Assembly: GCF_003343245.1 (NCBI RefSeq)
Contig: NZ_CP024901.1
Span: 2,976,001 to 3,040,000, forward strand
Reading direction: 5' to 3'
DNA: 64,000 nt
From: Photorhabdus laumondii subsp. laumondii
GTDB lineage: Bacteria; Pseudomonadota; Gammaproteobacteria; Enterobacterales; Enterobacteriaceae
Shown here: one piece after another, positions 27,670 to 36,772 of the stretch
Layout: each line of letters starts with the position of its first letter
Numbering within the stretch: position 1 is the stretch's first letter
Made by a program: the position numbers and the translations under genes
The notes under the pieces: model-generated
The model's database searches: none
Told to the model about the DNA's origin: nothing
What the model saw: the letters and a program-made list of their open reading frames with translations, nothing else

Positions 27670-27905
27670 GATTAACTATTTCCTTTAAAACAATTATGCG
27701 ATTAGCTATATCAAGTGTAAAAGATCATTTCCCTCATTTCCAAGTAATAACGTTCTATTTTGCCTTAAAAAGCACGATATGTTTAGCTCCCACCTAATTC
27801 TTCTGACAAAAATAGACTGATTATAGGAAACAAAGAGATATTAATTTAGCGAAAACGGTAACTTATTTCCTGCAATAATACCAAACGCTAACGACTATTT
27901 GACAC

Positions 27906-28032
27906 TATCCCCGTTATCTTTCAAGTTGCCTCTTTGTTGACTGCACTCACTCACCCCGGTCACATAGTTACCTATGCTCCCGAGGATTCGCTCCCTTGCC
28001 GTCGCGATGCACCTCAAAATCCATAGGGTATA
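27906..28032 (-). repeat. ERIC element, full length, overlapping the 3' end of dadX
   Basis: A 127-bp ERIC with somewhat more changes than the others (GTTATCTTTC, TTGACTGC, GATGCACCTCAAAAT). Its right-hand 19 bp are read as the last codons and stop of dadX on the minus strand. Confidence 0.92.
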
Positions 28033-29102
28033 GATACCGGGACCCGATTTGCCAATGCGCACAATAATTCATAGCCAATTGTTCCAGAGCTCTCCGCCAC
28101 ATCATCCACCGGTAAATTTTGCCCCCACAATTCAACAGGGCTGCCAATTTGGGCCTGCGGACAAGGCGTTAAATCCACCGATAACATATCCATTGATACC
28201 GTACCTAATACTTGGGTCCTAACGCCATCAACAATAATCGGTGTTCCCGTCATGGCACAACGGGGATAACCATCAGCATAGCCACAGGCGACGGTACCGA
28301 CTCGCATAGGGCCTGGCGCTGTATATTCACTGCCATAACCTATTTTATCTCCTGCCTTGAGATTCTGAATAGCAATAATCTCACTTTGCAGACTCATCAC
28401 CGCTTTCAACCCAATATCGGCAATATCTTTCCACTTTCCACTGGGTGAGGCACCATAAAGCACGATACCGGGACGTACCCAATCTCTATGAGTTTGTGGA
28501 TACCACAAGGAAGCGGCTGAATTCGCCAAACATTGAGAAATATCCAATCCCTGACTCACCGAATGAATAACGTTAAGTTGTTCAGTAACGCTGATCTCCT
28601 TATTATCCTTATCCGCATTCGCAAAATGTGACATTAACGTTATTTGCCCAATTTGCCGGATCCCTCTTGCTAATGATAAAACCGCGCTATATTGATCCGC
28701 AGGAAATCCCAATCGATTCATACCGCTGTTGAGTTTGAGATAAATATTGATGGGTTTACTCAAATTGGCCGCTTCTATTGCTTCAAGTTGCCAATGGCTA
28801 TGCACCACCGTTGTCAACTGATATTCATCAATTATTGGCAAATCTTCGGGTTTGAAAAACCCTTCCAATAGTAAGATTGCACCCTGCCACCCCTGCTCCC
28901 GCAATAAAATCGCTTCATGAAAATCAAGTAAAGCAAACCCATCAGCCTGATCAAGAGACCGCCATATACAATGCAGACCATGCCCATAAGCATTTGCTTT
29001 AACAACAGCCCAGATTTTACTATTACCGACCTTATTACGAATAATCGCCAAATTATTTTCCAATGCATCAAGATGGATCGTTGCCGAAATCGGACGTGGC
29101 AT
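28014..29102 (-). CDS. dadX: Alanine racemase, catabolic type
   Basis: A 362-aa PLP enzyme interconverting L- and D-alanine. The PLP lysine is Lys35 in WAVVKANAYGHG; the second catalytic residue is Tyr in KIGYGSEYTAPGP, followed by VACGYADGYPR. It starts 6 nt after dadA on the same strand, the classic dadAX operon, so it is the catabolic rather than the biosynthetic (alr) enzyme. The enteric proteins end after RVPV-x-x-V; here RVPV is followed by SIPYGF and a TGA that come from the ERIC inserted at the gene end, so the natural C-terminus has been replaced. Confidence 0.94.
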   Translation of the reverse strand: MPRPISATIHLDALENNLAIIRNKVGNSKIWAVVKANAYGHGLHCIWRSLDQADGFALLDFHEAILLREQGWQGAILLLEGFFKPEDLPIIDEYQLTTVVHSHWQLEAIEAANLSKPINIYLKLNSGMNRLGFPADQYSAVLSLARGIRQIGQITLMSHFANADKDNKEISVTEQLNVIHSVSQGLDISQCLANSAASLWYPQTHRDWVRPGIVLYGASPSGKWKDIADIGLKAVMSLQSEIIAIQNLKAGDKIGYGSEYTAPGPMRVGTVACGYADGYPRCAMTGTPIIVDGVRTQVLGTVSMDMLSVDLTPCPQAQIGSPVELWGQNLPVDDVAESSGTIGYELLCALANRVPVSIPYGF

Positions 29103-29108
29103 ATTCTA

Positions 29109-30419
29109 TTAGCCTCTCAGTTCAGTGTGTAATTGATGGCTAAATGGCACCAATTTTGTATTAAAACCATTAACATAACGAAATACGGATAAATCATCAG
29201 ATGCAATAGCAGGCTTTTTACCCGAAATAATATCCGCCAGTAATTGACTGGAACCGCATGCCATTGTCCATCCCAATGTACCATGCCCTGTATTTAGGTA
29301 GAGATTGTGATATTCAGTCGGACCAACAATTGGCGTACCATCTGGCGTCATTGGACGTAATCCTGTCCAAAAATGAGTCTGAGTAATATCGCCACCACCT
29401 GGATAAAGGTCTTGCACCACCATTTTCAATGTTTCATGACGTGCTTTAAGCAGATTCAAATTGAAACCGACAACTTCTGCCATTCCACCCACACGAATAC
29501 GGTTATCAAACCGGGTAATCGCAATTTTGTATGTTTCATCCAATGCAGTAGATACCGGAGCCCGTTCCGCATCGACAATAGGCATAGTTAATGAATAACC
29601 TTTCAGTGGATATACCGGAATTTTGACAAGACCTTTCAGTAATTCAGTGGAATAAGCTCCCATTGCAACAACATAGTTGTCTGCTGTCATAACACCATCT
29701 TCGCACTGGACGCCGATAATCCGATGCCCTTCCACCAATAACTGTTTGACCTGTTTATTAAACAAAAACGTTACACCTGCCGCTTCTGCCATTTTTACCA
29801 ACTCTTTGGTAAAAAGCTGGCAATCACCCGTTTCGTCGTTCGGTAATTGTAAGCCCCCCGTCAGTTTGTGAGCGGCATGCGCCAATGCCGGCTCTACTGT
29901 CGCGAGTTTATCTGCCGTTAATAAATTGTAAGGAACACCTTCCTGTTCAAGAACGGCGATGTCATTCACCGCATTATCAAACTGCTTATTGGTGCGGAAT
30001 AACTGAAGCGTGCCTCTCTGACGCCCTTCGTATTGAATACCCGTATCAGCCCTCAACTGTTTGATACAGTCACGACTGTACTCTGCCAATCGTACCATCC
30101 GGCTCTTATTTATCGCATAGTGACTTGCATCACAATTACGCAACATCTGCCACATCCAGCGTAACTGAAACAGCGATCCATCCGGACGAATAGCCAATGG
30201 AGCATGACGTTGAAACATCCACTTAATCGCTTTCAATGGAATACCCGGCGCTCCCCACGGGGTTGCGTATCCCGGTGAGATCTGCCCGGCATTCGCCGCA
30301 CTGGTTTCCTCAGCAGCACTTCCCTGGCGATCAATGACAGTGACTTCATGACCTTGCTGTACCAAATACCAGGCACTGGTTACACCAATAACACCACTAC
30401 CTAAAATAAGGATTTTCAT
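29109..30419 (-). CDS. dadA: D-amino acid dehydrogenase, small subunit
   Basis: A 436-aa membrane-associated flavoprotein that oxidises D-alanine to pyruvate and passes electrons to the respiratory chain. The N-terminal FAD-binding motif is [15 protein letters not shown] with the acidic end VTVIDRQ; further motifs are [17 protein letters not shown] and the C-terminal [16 protein letters not shown] and [15 protein letters not shown]. The start at 30419 has GGGGG five bases away and agrees with the E. coli N-terminus; the frame extends upstream to 30494 without support. First gene of dadA-dadX. Confidence 0.96.
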   Translation of the reverse strand: MKILILGSGVIGVTSAWYLVQQGHEVTVIDRQGSAAEETSAANAGQISPGYATPWGAPGIPLKAIKWMFQRHAPLAIRPDGSLFQLRWMWQMLRNCDASHYAINKSRMVRLAEYSRDCIKQLRADTGIQYEGRQRGTLQLFRTNKQFDNAVNDIAVLEQEGVPYNLLTADKLATVEPALAHAAHKLTGGLQLPNDETGDCQLFTKELVKMAEAAGVTFLFNKQVKQLLVEGHRIIGVQCEDGVMTADNYVVAMGAYSTELLKGLVKIPVYPLKGYSLTMPIVDAERAPVSTALDETYKIAITRFDNRIRVGGMAEVVGFNLNLLKARHETLKMVVQDLYPGGGDITQTHFWTGLRPMTPDGTPIVGPTEYHNLYLNTGHGTLGWTMACGSSQLLADIISGKKPAIASDDLSVFRYVNGFNTKLVPFSHQLHTELRG

Positions 30420-30516
30420 CATGGCCCCCGGACAATTTAAAATTTTAGGCAAGCATAATATGCTGTTTATAAAAAACCAATATAGAACAATCATCGGTCA
30501 CGTCAATAATCTATAT

Positions 30517-30536
30517 TTATGATTTAGATCACAATT
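30517..30536 (-). promoter_or_regulatory. CRP-like site upstream of dadA
   Basis: TTATGATTTAGATCACAATT resembles the CRP consensus (TGTGA-N6-TCACA): the right half ATCACA is perfect, the left half TATGA is one base off. It lies about 100 bp upstream of the dadA start. E. coli dadAX is controlled by CRP and Lrp, so the position makes sense. Confidence 0.5.
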
Positions 30537-30823
30537 AGATTACATTTATGCAACAGACTTATTTATGATTTATACATAACCAAGTTATGAAAATTAATAT
30601 TAAAATCATAAAATTAAGATAATAATTACGATATGAGCCGCAGGCTAATTATTTCATATCAAGTCATTATTCAGCGTTTTTCGGTGAAAAAAATGAATCA
30701 ATTAAACAACCACAAGATACCAATAACCATCAATTAATCGAAATAAAAACCCAAACAAAAACCAAAAAATCAGAATAATACTCTGAAATAGAGACATTAA
30801 CGATTGGCTGGAGATGGAATGAA
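30537..30823. other. AT-rich intergenic stretch between dadA and the fadR terminator
   Basis: About 290 bp of A-rich sequence with no open frame or repeat; several A/T tracts near 30590-30780 could be Lrp-type or H-NS-type sites but no exact site can be named. Confidence 0.4.
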
Positions 30824-30834
30824 AAAAAAGAAAC

Positions 30835-30868
30835 AAAATGCCCGGTACAGAACATTCTGCACCGGGTC
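30835..30868 (-). terminator. Rho-independent terminator of fadR
   Basis: The minus strand reads CCCGGTGCAGA-ATG-TTCTGTACCGGG followed by CATTTTGTTTCTTTTTTTT: an 11-12-bp stem with one mismatch and a U-rich tail. Confidence 0.85.
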
Positions 30869-30942
30869 AATTTAAAATAATGTTGATTTGAAACTAATAG
30901 ATCGGATAACGCCTGGAATTAAGTAAAAATACTAACGAGATA

Positions 30943-31662
30943 TCAGCGATACACTTCAGACAAATCACTTGGCATCGTACTTTGCATACTGTGCCAAATG
31001 ACACCACTCTCTTTACCATAGTTACGTACACATTCCATGACGTTATCGTAAGATTGATCACGACATAATATCACCAATTGCTGATAAAAATTCAGCGCCA
31101 ATTTACGCGCCTCAGGATTAGAGAAGTAATAACGCCCTATACGGGTATATAGCCCTTTCAACCCATTGATAATAAGGCCGTAAATTGGATTACCTGAAGC
31201 AAAAGCTAAACCACGGAAAATATCATAATCTAGCATACTAAATGACTCTGAATTATCTTCCACATGCTCCTTTTCTGCCAGTACTTCCAATGAGTTACCC
31301 GGATTATGCTTAAAAGCCGTGCGAATAAATATCGCTGCAATATTCGTTCTCACCGCCAGTAGATTATCAATCAACTCAGGAACGCGATCGTGATCAAGAC
31401 GGGCCAGAGTCTCTAAAATATTAAGACCCGATGTTTCCCAAAAGTTATTCACTTTTGTTGGTTTGCCATGCTGAATTGTTAACCATCCATCACGTGCCAA
31501 ACGCTGCAATACTTCACGCAGGGTGGTCCTTGTCACACCAATTAACTCAGATAATTCACGTTCTGCCGGAAGAATAGAGCCTGGAGGAAAACGGCCGTTC
31601 CATATACTCTCAATAATATACTCTTCCGCAAAACCTGCGGGACTTTGAGCCTTAATGACCAT
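30943..31662 (-). CDS. fadR: Fatty acid metabolism regulator FadR
   Basis: A 239-aa GntR-family regulator that represses beta-oxidation genes and activates fabA/fabB until it binds long-chain acyl-CoA. The N-terminal winged helix is visible ([55 protein letters not shown]). The start at 31662 gives [15 protein letters not shown], same length as E. coli FadR; the frame extends further to 31692. Divergent from nhaB, as in E. coli. Confidence 0.96.
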
Positions 31663-31884
31663 ATTTTTATTATTCCAACGTGATTTTTCCAACTAATAAT
31701 AGATGAAATTATATCAGAATACGCAACTTCAATATAGCTATGTAGTCTAGAAAGCGTAAAGGCGGTCATGAAAAAAAGCGTACTCATGCTTAGTTATGCC
31801 TCATTTCCCTTAAAACATTCTGTATAAAAGCGTACTATTGTTTAAAGAACACGATTTTACGAATTTAGAGGAACTTTAATTGCA

Positions 31885-33432
31885 ATGGAAACCAGTATCC
31901 TAAAAACAGCGGTAAAAAACTTTCTCGGCAACTCGCCAGATTGGTATAAGCTCGCTATCATCATCTTTCTCATCATCAACCCATTGATATTCTTTTTTAT
32001 TAATCCATTTGTCACAGGCTGGCTGCTTGTTATCGAATTTATCTTTACGTTAGCAATGGCACTTAAATGTTACCCGTTACAACCGGGTGGCCTGTTGGCA
32101 ATTGAAGCGGTCATCATCGGCATGACCTCCCCGCAACAAGTCGGTCATGAAATTGCTAATAACTTGGAAGTTGTACTGTTACTGATATTTATGGTCGCAG
32201 GAATTTACTTTATGAAGCAATTACTATTATTTGCTTTCACTAAACTCCTGCTCTCCATAAAATCTAAACGTATGCTTGCCTTAGCATTCTGCCTAGCCAG
32301 CGCATTCCTGTCAGCATTTCTTGATGCTCTGACAGTTATCGCGGTAGTTATTAGTGTTTCCCTTGGCTTCTATTCTATCTACAACAACTTCATTACTGAT
32401 CAGAATGATGTCATTAACGCTAAACATGACAATCACATTGATACAGCAAAAAAGAAACAAACTCTTGAACAGTTTCGCGCTTTTTTGCGCAGTCTAATGA
32501 TGCATGCAGGGGTAGGCACTGCACTTGGTGGTGTGATGACGATGGTAGGAGAACCCCAAAATCTGATTATCGCCAAAAACGTTAATTGGGATTTTGTCAC
32601 CTTCTTTATTCGCATGGCTCCAATTACCCTACCTGTCTTTATCTGCGGGCTACTAGTCTGTTTTCTGGTCGAACACTTTAAACTGTTCGGTTATGGTACA
32701 GAATTGCCAGAACGCGTCCGACAGGTATTGGAAGATTACGATAAAAAAACCAGCGCAAAACGAACACATAAAGAAAAAGCACAGCTTATTGCTCAAGCGC
32801 TAATCGGTATATGGCTCATTGTCGCGCTGGCGTTTCATCTGGCAGAAGTTGGTCTGATTGGCCTTTCCGTCATTATTCTAACCACGTCGTTCTGTGGTAT
32901 TACCGAAGAACATGCACTGGGTAAGGCATTTGAAGAGGCACTACCGTTCACGGCATTACTGACTGTATTCTTTTCTATCGTTGCCGTCATTGTTGACCAG
33001 CAACTGTTTACGCCATTTATTCAGTTCGTATTACAGGTTTCTGAAACTTCTCAACTTTCCCTGTTCTATCTGTTCAATGGCTTACTCTCATCAGTATCAG
33101 ATAACGTATTTGTCGGTACGGTTTATATCAATGAAGCAAGAACTGCGATGCAAGAGGGCCTGATTTCACATAAACAATTTGAATATCTGGCTGTTGCGAT
33201 TAATACCGGCACAAACCTGCCTTCCGTTGCCACACCTAACGGACAAGCTGCATTTCTATTCCTGTTGACGTCGACATTATCGCCATTGATTCGTTTATCT
33301 TATGGCCGCATGGTGATAATGGCACTACCTTATACCATTGTCATGACGCTGGTCGGTTTGCTGTGTGTAGAATTTCTGCTAATTCCAGTCACTGACATGA
33401 TGGTTCATTGGGGCCTAATTGCTTTGCCATAA
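31885..33432 (+). CDS. nhaB: Na+/H+ antiporter NhaB
   Basis: A 515-aa integral membrane protein exchanging Na+ for protons, important at neutral to alkaline pH. It has about 12 hydrophobic segments; characteristic stretches are [58 protein letters not shown] and [20 protein letters not shown]. Length matches E. coli NhaB (513). It is divergent from fadR; a strong terminator follows. Confidence 0.97.
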   Translation: METSILKTAVKNFLGNSPDWYKLAIIIFLIINPLIFFFINPFVTGWLLVIEFIFTLAMALKCYPLQPGGLLAIEAVIIGMTSPQQVGHEIANNLEVVLLLIFMVAGIYFMKQLLLFAFTKLLLSIKSKRMLALAFCLASAFLSAFLDALTVIAVVISVSLGFYSIYNNFITDQNDVINAKHDNHIDTAKKKQTLEQFRAFLRSLMMHAGVGTALGGVMTMVGEPQNLIIAKNVNWDFVTFFIRMAPITLPVFICGLLVCFLVEHFKLFGYGTELPERVRQVLEDYDKKTSAKRTHKEKAQLIAQALIGIWLIVALAFHLAEVGLIGLSVIILTTSFCGITEEHALGKAFEEALPFTALLTVFFSIVAVIVDQQLFTPFIQFVLQVSETSQLSLFYLFNGLLSSVSDNVFVGTVYINEARTAMQEGLISHKQFEYLAVAINTGTNLPSVATPNGQAAFLFLLTSTLSPLIRLSYGRMVIMALPYTIVMTLVGLLCVEFLLIPVTDMMVHWGLIALP

Positions 33433-33466
33433 CCAGCAATAATTCATTTTATAGCATTAACCAGCC

Positions 33467-33510
33467 AATGCCGTATTGAGCAATGATAACGCTCAATACG
33501 GCATTATTTT
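33467..33510 (+). terminator. Rho-independent terminator of nhaB
   Basis: AATGCCGTATTGAGC-AATGATAAC-GCTCAATACGGCATT followed by ATTTTT: a perfect 15-bp stem. Confidence 0.92.
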
Positions 33511-33613
33511 TCCCCGAAAAAGCCAAATTTACCTTAATTGACTTTTTTTGTTACCTGTAAATCGGCAAAATAGGCGCTCAATTGTTTATCTTAATCTGCA
33601 TGGAAAAACGGAA

Positions 33614-34123
33614 ATGATGCGATTTTTGAACCACTGTTCTCAAGGACGAAGCGCATGGCTGTTAATGATTTTGACTGCCCTGATACTAGAAAGCTCGGCA
33701 TTATATTTTCAACATGTGATGAAATTACAACCCTGTGTGATGTGTATTTATGAGCGGGTTGCTCTGTTTGGTGTGTTGAGCGCTGGGATATTAGGTGTAA
33801 TCGCACCAAAAACGCCGTTACGCTGGCTGGCTATTATTTTGTGGATCTACAGTGCCTGGGGTGGCCTGCAACTCGCATGGCAACATACTATGATGCAGTT
33901 GCACCCTTCTCCATTTAATACCTGTGATTTCTTCGTAAACTTCCCTTCATGGTTGGCGTTAAACCAATGGCTTCCTTCTGTATTCGAAGCTACAGGTGAT
34001 TGTTCAGTAAGACAGTGGCAATTCCTGACATTAGAGATGCCACAATGGCTAGTCGGTATTTTTGCTGCTTACCTAGTGGTTGCTGCATTAGTATTAATCA
34101 GCCAATTTTTTAGCCGTAAATAA
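33614..34123 (+). CDS. dsbB: Disulfide bond formation protein DsbB
   Basis: A 169-aa inner-membrane protein with four hydrophobic segments that reoxidises DsbA and passes electrons to quinones. All four active cysteines are present: the C-x-x-C pair in [16 protein letters not shown], and the second periplasmic pair in FNTCDFFV and [12 protein letters not shown]. The start at 33614 gives [17 protein letters not shown], colinear with E. coli MLRFLNQCSQG; the upstream extension (to 33548) is not conserved. Confidence 0.96.
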   Translation: MMRFLNHCSQGRSAWLLMILTALILESSALYFQHVMKLQPCVMCIYERVALFGVLSAGILGVIAPKTPLRWLAIILWIYSAWGGLQLAWQHTMMQLHPSPFNTCDFFVNFPSWLALNQWLPSVFEATGDCSVRQWQFLTLEMPQWLVGIFAAYLVVAALVLISQFFSRK

Positions 34124-34168
34124 TTTCCAACTTAGATAGTTGAAAATGATTGTCTGATGAATCAAATA

Positions 34169-34295
34169 TATACCCAATGGATTTCAAGATGCATCGCGAC
34201 GGCAAGGGAGCGAATCCCCGGGAGCATAGATAACTATGTGACCGGGGTGAGTGAGTGCAGCCAACAAAGAAGCAACTTGAAAGATGACAGGTATA
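34169..34295 (+). repeat. ERIC element, full length
   Basis: A 127-bp ERIC between dsbB and the convergent lipoprotein gene. Confidence 0.93.
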
Positions 34296-34374
34296 CTCAC
34301 AGAATCATGCCCAAGGCTGCCTTTCCAACGGCATGTTTCTGCTCATATCAGTTGCTTGATTTCTACCTCACCTT

Positions 34375-34692
34375 TCAACTTGACGCACAAGAACCTTGCA
34401 ACAATGCCCTTTCATCACAACGCTTACCATTTGCCAACTGGCAAACAGGTATTTGCGCACCATTTAATTGTATTGCTAATGCAGGCATGCCACCTACATA
34501 AGAACAGATTGCTCTGGCATTATCCCTAAGAGCAACTGCCGGTTGAGAATTTTCCGGTTGAGAGTATTGTATCCCCTGATATTGAGTCGCTGTTTTCCCT
34601 GTCTGGCGACTACAACCCGCTAATACAGCAATACTAAAGAGGACTCCTAATAACACTGTCTGGAATCCTTTCTTATTACTGGCATTTAACAT
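34375..34692 (-). CDS. DUF333-type small lipoprotein
   Basis: A 105-aa protein with a lipoprotein signal peptide (residues 1-27; lipobox L-A-G-C, Cys27). The C-terminal half matches the DUF333 pattern of YoaF-like proteins: NARAICSYVGGMPAL, then a strand with PVCQLANGKRCDERALLQGS-C, with paired cysteines that probably form disulfides in the periplasm. Function of the family is unknown. A Shine-Dalgarno (AGAGA) precedes the ATG; 53 nt separate it from emrE upstream. Confidence 0.82.
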   Translation of the reverse strand: MLNASNKKGFQTVLLGVLFSIAVLAGCSRQTGKTATQYQGIQYSQPENSQPAVALRDNARAICSYVGGMPALAIQLNGAQIPVCQLANGKRCDERALLQGSCASS

Positions 34693-34745
34693 ATCTCTTC
34701 TCCAGAAAACGATTCAGGGAAAACAGGAGCACCGTTAATTGTTAA

Positions 34746-35078
34746 TTAATGTGCACTGCTGTTAGAAAGCAGGTTTATTACCATTACACCGGCAACAATA
34801 AGAGCCATACCTAAAATAGCCGCCCAATCCAGCTTCTGTTGATATAAAAATATCGCGGCAATAGAAACCAACACAATACCCAAGCCAGACCATATGGCGT
34901 AAGCAATTCCTAATGGCACAACTTTGACCACCTGAGATAACCCCCAGAAAGCGATACCGTATCCAACAATGACCAGTATAGAAGGGAATAATTTACTAAA
35001 CCCATCAGAGGCTTTTAATGAAGCCGTTGCGATAACCTCAGCAACAATTGCCATTGCTAAATATACAAATCCATTCAT
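34746..35078 (-). CDS. emrE: Small multidrug resistance exporter, EmrE type
   Basis: A 110-aa four-helix SMR transporter. The essential membrane-embedded Glu14 is in AIVAEVIATASLKASDGF; the family stretches GIAYAIWSGLGIVLVSI (helix 3) and GMALIVAGVMVINLLS (helix 4) are present, and the C-terminus SSAH resembles STPH of E. coli EmrE. It exports cationic drugs or quaternary ammonium compounds in exchange for protons. The orthology to emrE, as opposed to another SMR gene, is likely but not certain. Confidence 0.88.
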   Translation of the reverse strand: MNGFVYLAMAIVAEVIATASLKASDGFSKLFPSILVIVGYGIAFWGLSQVVKVVPLGIAYAIWSGLGIVLVSIAAIFLYQQKLDWAAILGMALIVAGVMVINLLSNSSAH

Positions 35079-35093
35079 ATCCTAACTCTCTAT

Positions 35094-35220
35094 AGTAGAA
35101 AAAATAAATCGACCAACATTAATAGACAAAAACGGATTGAATTTATCACAAACGCTTTAAGGTGTAACGTAACAAAATTGATATATTTCGTTCCTTAAAT
35201 CCAATTCAAACCTTATTTAC
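35094..35220 (+). repeat. Left diverged direct repeat flanking the hcp-effector island
   Basis: About 125 bp that align with 41096-41225, just upstream of ttcA. Shared blocks include AGAAAAAA, ATTAA-AG-AAAAA, GGA-T-TATCACAAAC, TTTAAGGTGT and CCTAAATCC-A-TT-AAAC, about 70% identical by eye with a few small gaps. It lies directly upstream of the emrE start, so on the minus strand it is the emrE promoter side, and it is the left border of the accessory segment. Confidence 0.7.
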
Positions 35221-35458
35221 CCCCTGCTTAAGAAGTACCACTCAGGCAGGAAAATCGTTGGAGCGATTTTACAGAGAATATGGAAAAGTACTAACGATAG
35301 GTTCCAGCTTTGAGATTTAGATCAGAATCATTCGCCGATACCCTTTAGGATTTCTAAGAAAACATAGCACTGTAGAATTAAAAACGTGTACATTTATAAG
35401 CTAAAAATAATCTTATCATTTGATTAAGCAATGATGGTGACGAAACGATAAGGAAGTT
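35221..35458. other. Gene-free left edge of the island
   Basis: About 240 bp with no supported gene. The last 60 bp (ending AAGGAAGTTATG) resemble the sequence just upstream of the intact effector at 36720-36775. Confidence 0.45.
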
Positions 35459-35593
35459 ATGTTGTCCAACGTTGAGCCAACATATGTTACTCTTGGCGCA
35501 ACAACTGAAAGATTAGCTGCTGAAATTTGCATGGCGGGTGGTTATATGGATAGTAAAGGAGGAAAATGGCTTATTAAACTTATTGTTGAATAA
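35459..35593 (+). pseudogene. Internal-deletion remnant of an effector gene
   Basis: A 44-codon frame, MLSNVEPTYVTLG then ATTERLAAEICMAGGYMDS. Its first bases (TTATGTTGTCCAACGTTGAGCCAACAT) match the leader of the intact effector (TTATGTCATCTAACGTCAGG-CCAACAT at about 36748), and the next part matches the codons for ATEGLAVGICMAGGG near its end (about 37690). So a copy of the effector has lost about 900 bp between leader and glycine-rich tail. The end of the frame (GGKWLIKLIVE) is unrelated. Confidence 0.7.
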
Positions 35594-35790
35594 ATAAGAT
35601 TTCAAAATAGTGCTACATCTTATACCACTCATAATTCTATGTATAACAATGGGTTGAAGAAGGCTATGTGTAGCATAATTACGAAACGTTATTTATTCAA
35701 TGGGATATTAATATTAATAGCATCATTATATCAATAGCAATATACTTACTTTTAAAAACACGCTTAGCTATTAAATGAAAACTAAGCGTA
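35594..35790. other. Gene-free stretch
   Basis: About 200 bp of AT-rich sequence, with the short inverted repeat GCTTAGCTATTAA...ACTAAGCG at 35761-35789, directly before the ERIC. Nothing else supported. Confidence 0.4.
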
Positions 35791-35917
35791 TATACCCTAT
35801 TGATTTCAAGATGCATCGCGGCGGCAAGGGAGCGAATCCCCGGGAGCATAGATAACTATGTGACCGGGGTGAGTGAGTGCGGCCAACAAAGAGGCAACTT
35901 GAAAGATAACGGGTATA
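35791..35917 (+). repeat. ERIC element, full length, next to hcp
   Basis: A 127-bp ERIC ending 11 bp from the hcp stop codon. A second ERIC in the same orientation (40733-40859) abuts the truncated hcp copy, so the pair ERIC-hcp occurs twice in direct order. Confidence 0.93.
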
Positions 35918-35928
35918 AACTGTATTTA

Positions 35929-36408
35929 TCAATAAACCATCTCATCCCAAATGCAATATCCTGATGTTCCCGCCATATGATGCCGACAAGTAATATTAAC
36001 ATACTGAACTGAAATAACTTCCTCCGGCTGGCCGTTATTATCATTAATAACATGCGGACAATTAACATTTAAATCACAAATTTTTGCCCCGGTGAGCAAG
36101 ATGGAATAAAAAAGTTCCTGTGAACCTATTTGAGAAGTCCGATAAATATCAAATGTCAACTCCAGTCTTTCATGATTAGCTGCCGCTATCATTAACAATG
36201 GGGAAGATTTATCTAATAGTTTAATGAAGTTTACCGGCTGATAATTAACATTCTGAGCAACTGTCAGACCATGATTGAATTGCAACACCATAATTTGATT
36301 TTCATGTCCATGCTGATACCGATTACCAATGGAATCCAAAGTCGAACATCCTTGAGAAATAAGCCCCTGAGATTCACCTTTTATCGTCACATAAATCATA
36401 TTTGCCAT
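35929..36408 (-). CDS. hcp: Hcp, type VI secretion tube protein (orphan copy)
   Basis: A 159-aa Hcp of the Hcp1 family. Motifs: MIYVTIKGESQGLISQGCST, LDSIGNRYQHGHENQI, VLQFNHGLTVAQNVNYQPVN, DKSSPLLMIAA and the C-terminal ITCRHHMAGTSGYCIWDEMVY. Hcp hexamers stack into the T6SS tube and also carry small effectors in their lumen. No other T6SS core gene is in the window, so this is an orphan hcp, as usually found next to effector-immunity modules. It is divergent from the effector, 364 bp away. A start at 36408 is supported by family length. Confidence 0.92.
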   Translation of the reverse strand: MANMIYVTIKGESQGLISQGCSTLDSIGNRYQHGHENQIMVLQFNHGLTVAQNVNYQPVNFIKLLDKSSPLLMIAAANHERLELTFDIYRTSQIGSQELFYSILLTGAKICDLNVNCPHVINDNNGQPEEVISVQYVNITCRHHMAGTSGYCIWDEMVY

Positions 36409-36772
36409 AACTATACCTACTTAATTTACCTTATGTTCAAGTTCTCATTCTGAGTTATTTTCCTTTGATTTCAATAAAATAATTGTAATTTCCATAAGAT
36501 AATTGTAACAAATTGTTAACTATCTTATATAAATGTAAATATTGAAGGCTCGTAGTCAGACCAAATATATAAACAAATTACGTTCACTATTACTATCCTT
36601 TAGCAAAGAAAAAACTGCAAATTAATCAATATCAACCGACAACATCAGATTGAATTTATACATCACCTACTCCCTATAAATTCTCACTCTGTAAAGATTA
36701 GAAACCCATTTATTATATGTTGAAAATAATCCGATTATCTGATTAAGTTATGTCATCTAACGTCAGGCCAAC
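36409..36772. promoter_or_regulatory. Divergent hcp/effector promoter region with a dyad
   Basis: 364 bp, about 75% AT. It contains an interrupted perfect 8-bp inverted repeat, ATAAGATA (36494-36501) and TATCTTAT (36521-36528), with TTGTAACAAATTGTTAAC between the arms, which could be an operator. No clear sigma-54 or sigma-70 promoter can be singled out. Confidence 0.4.
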
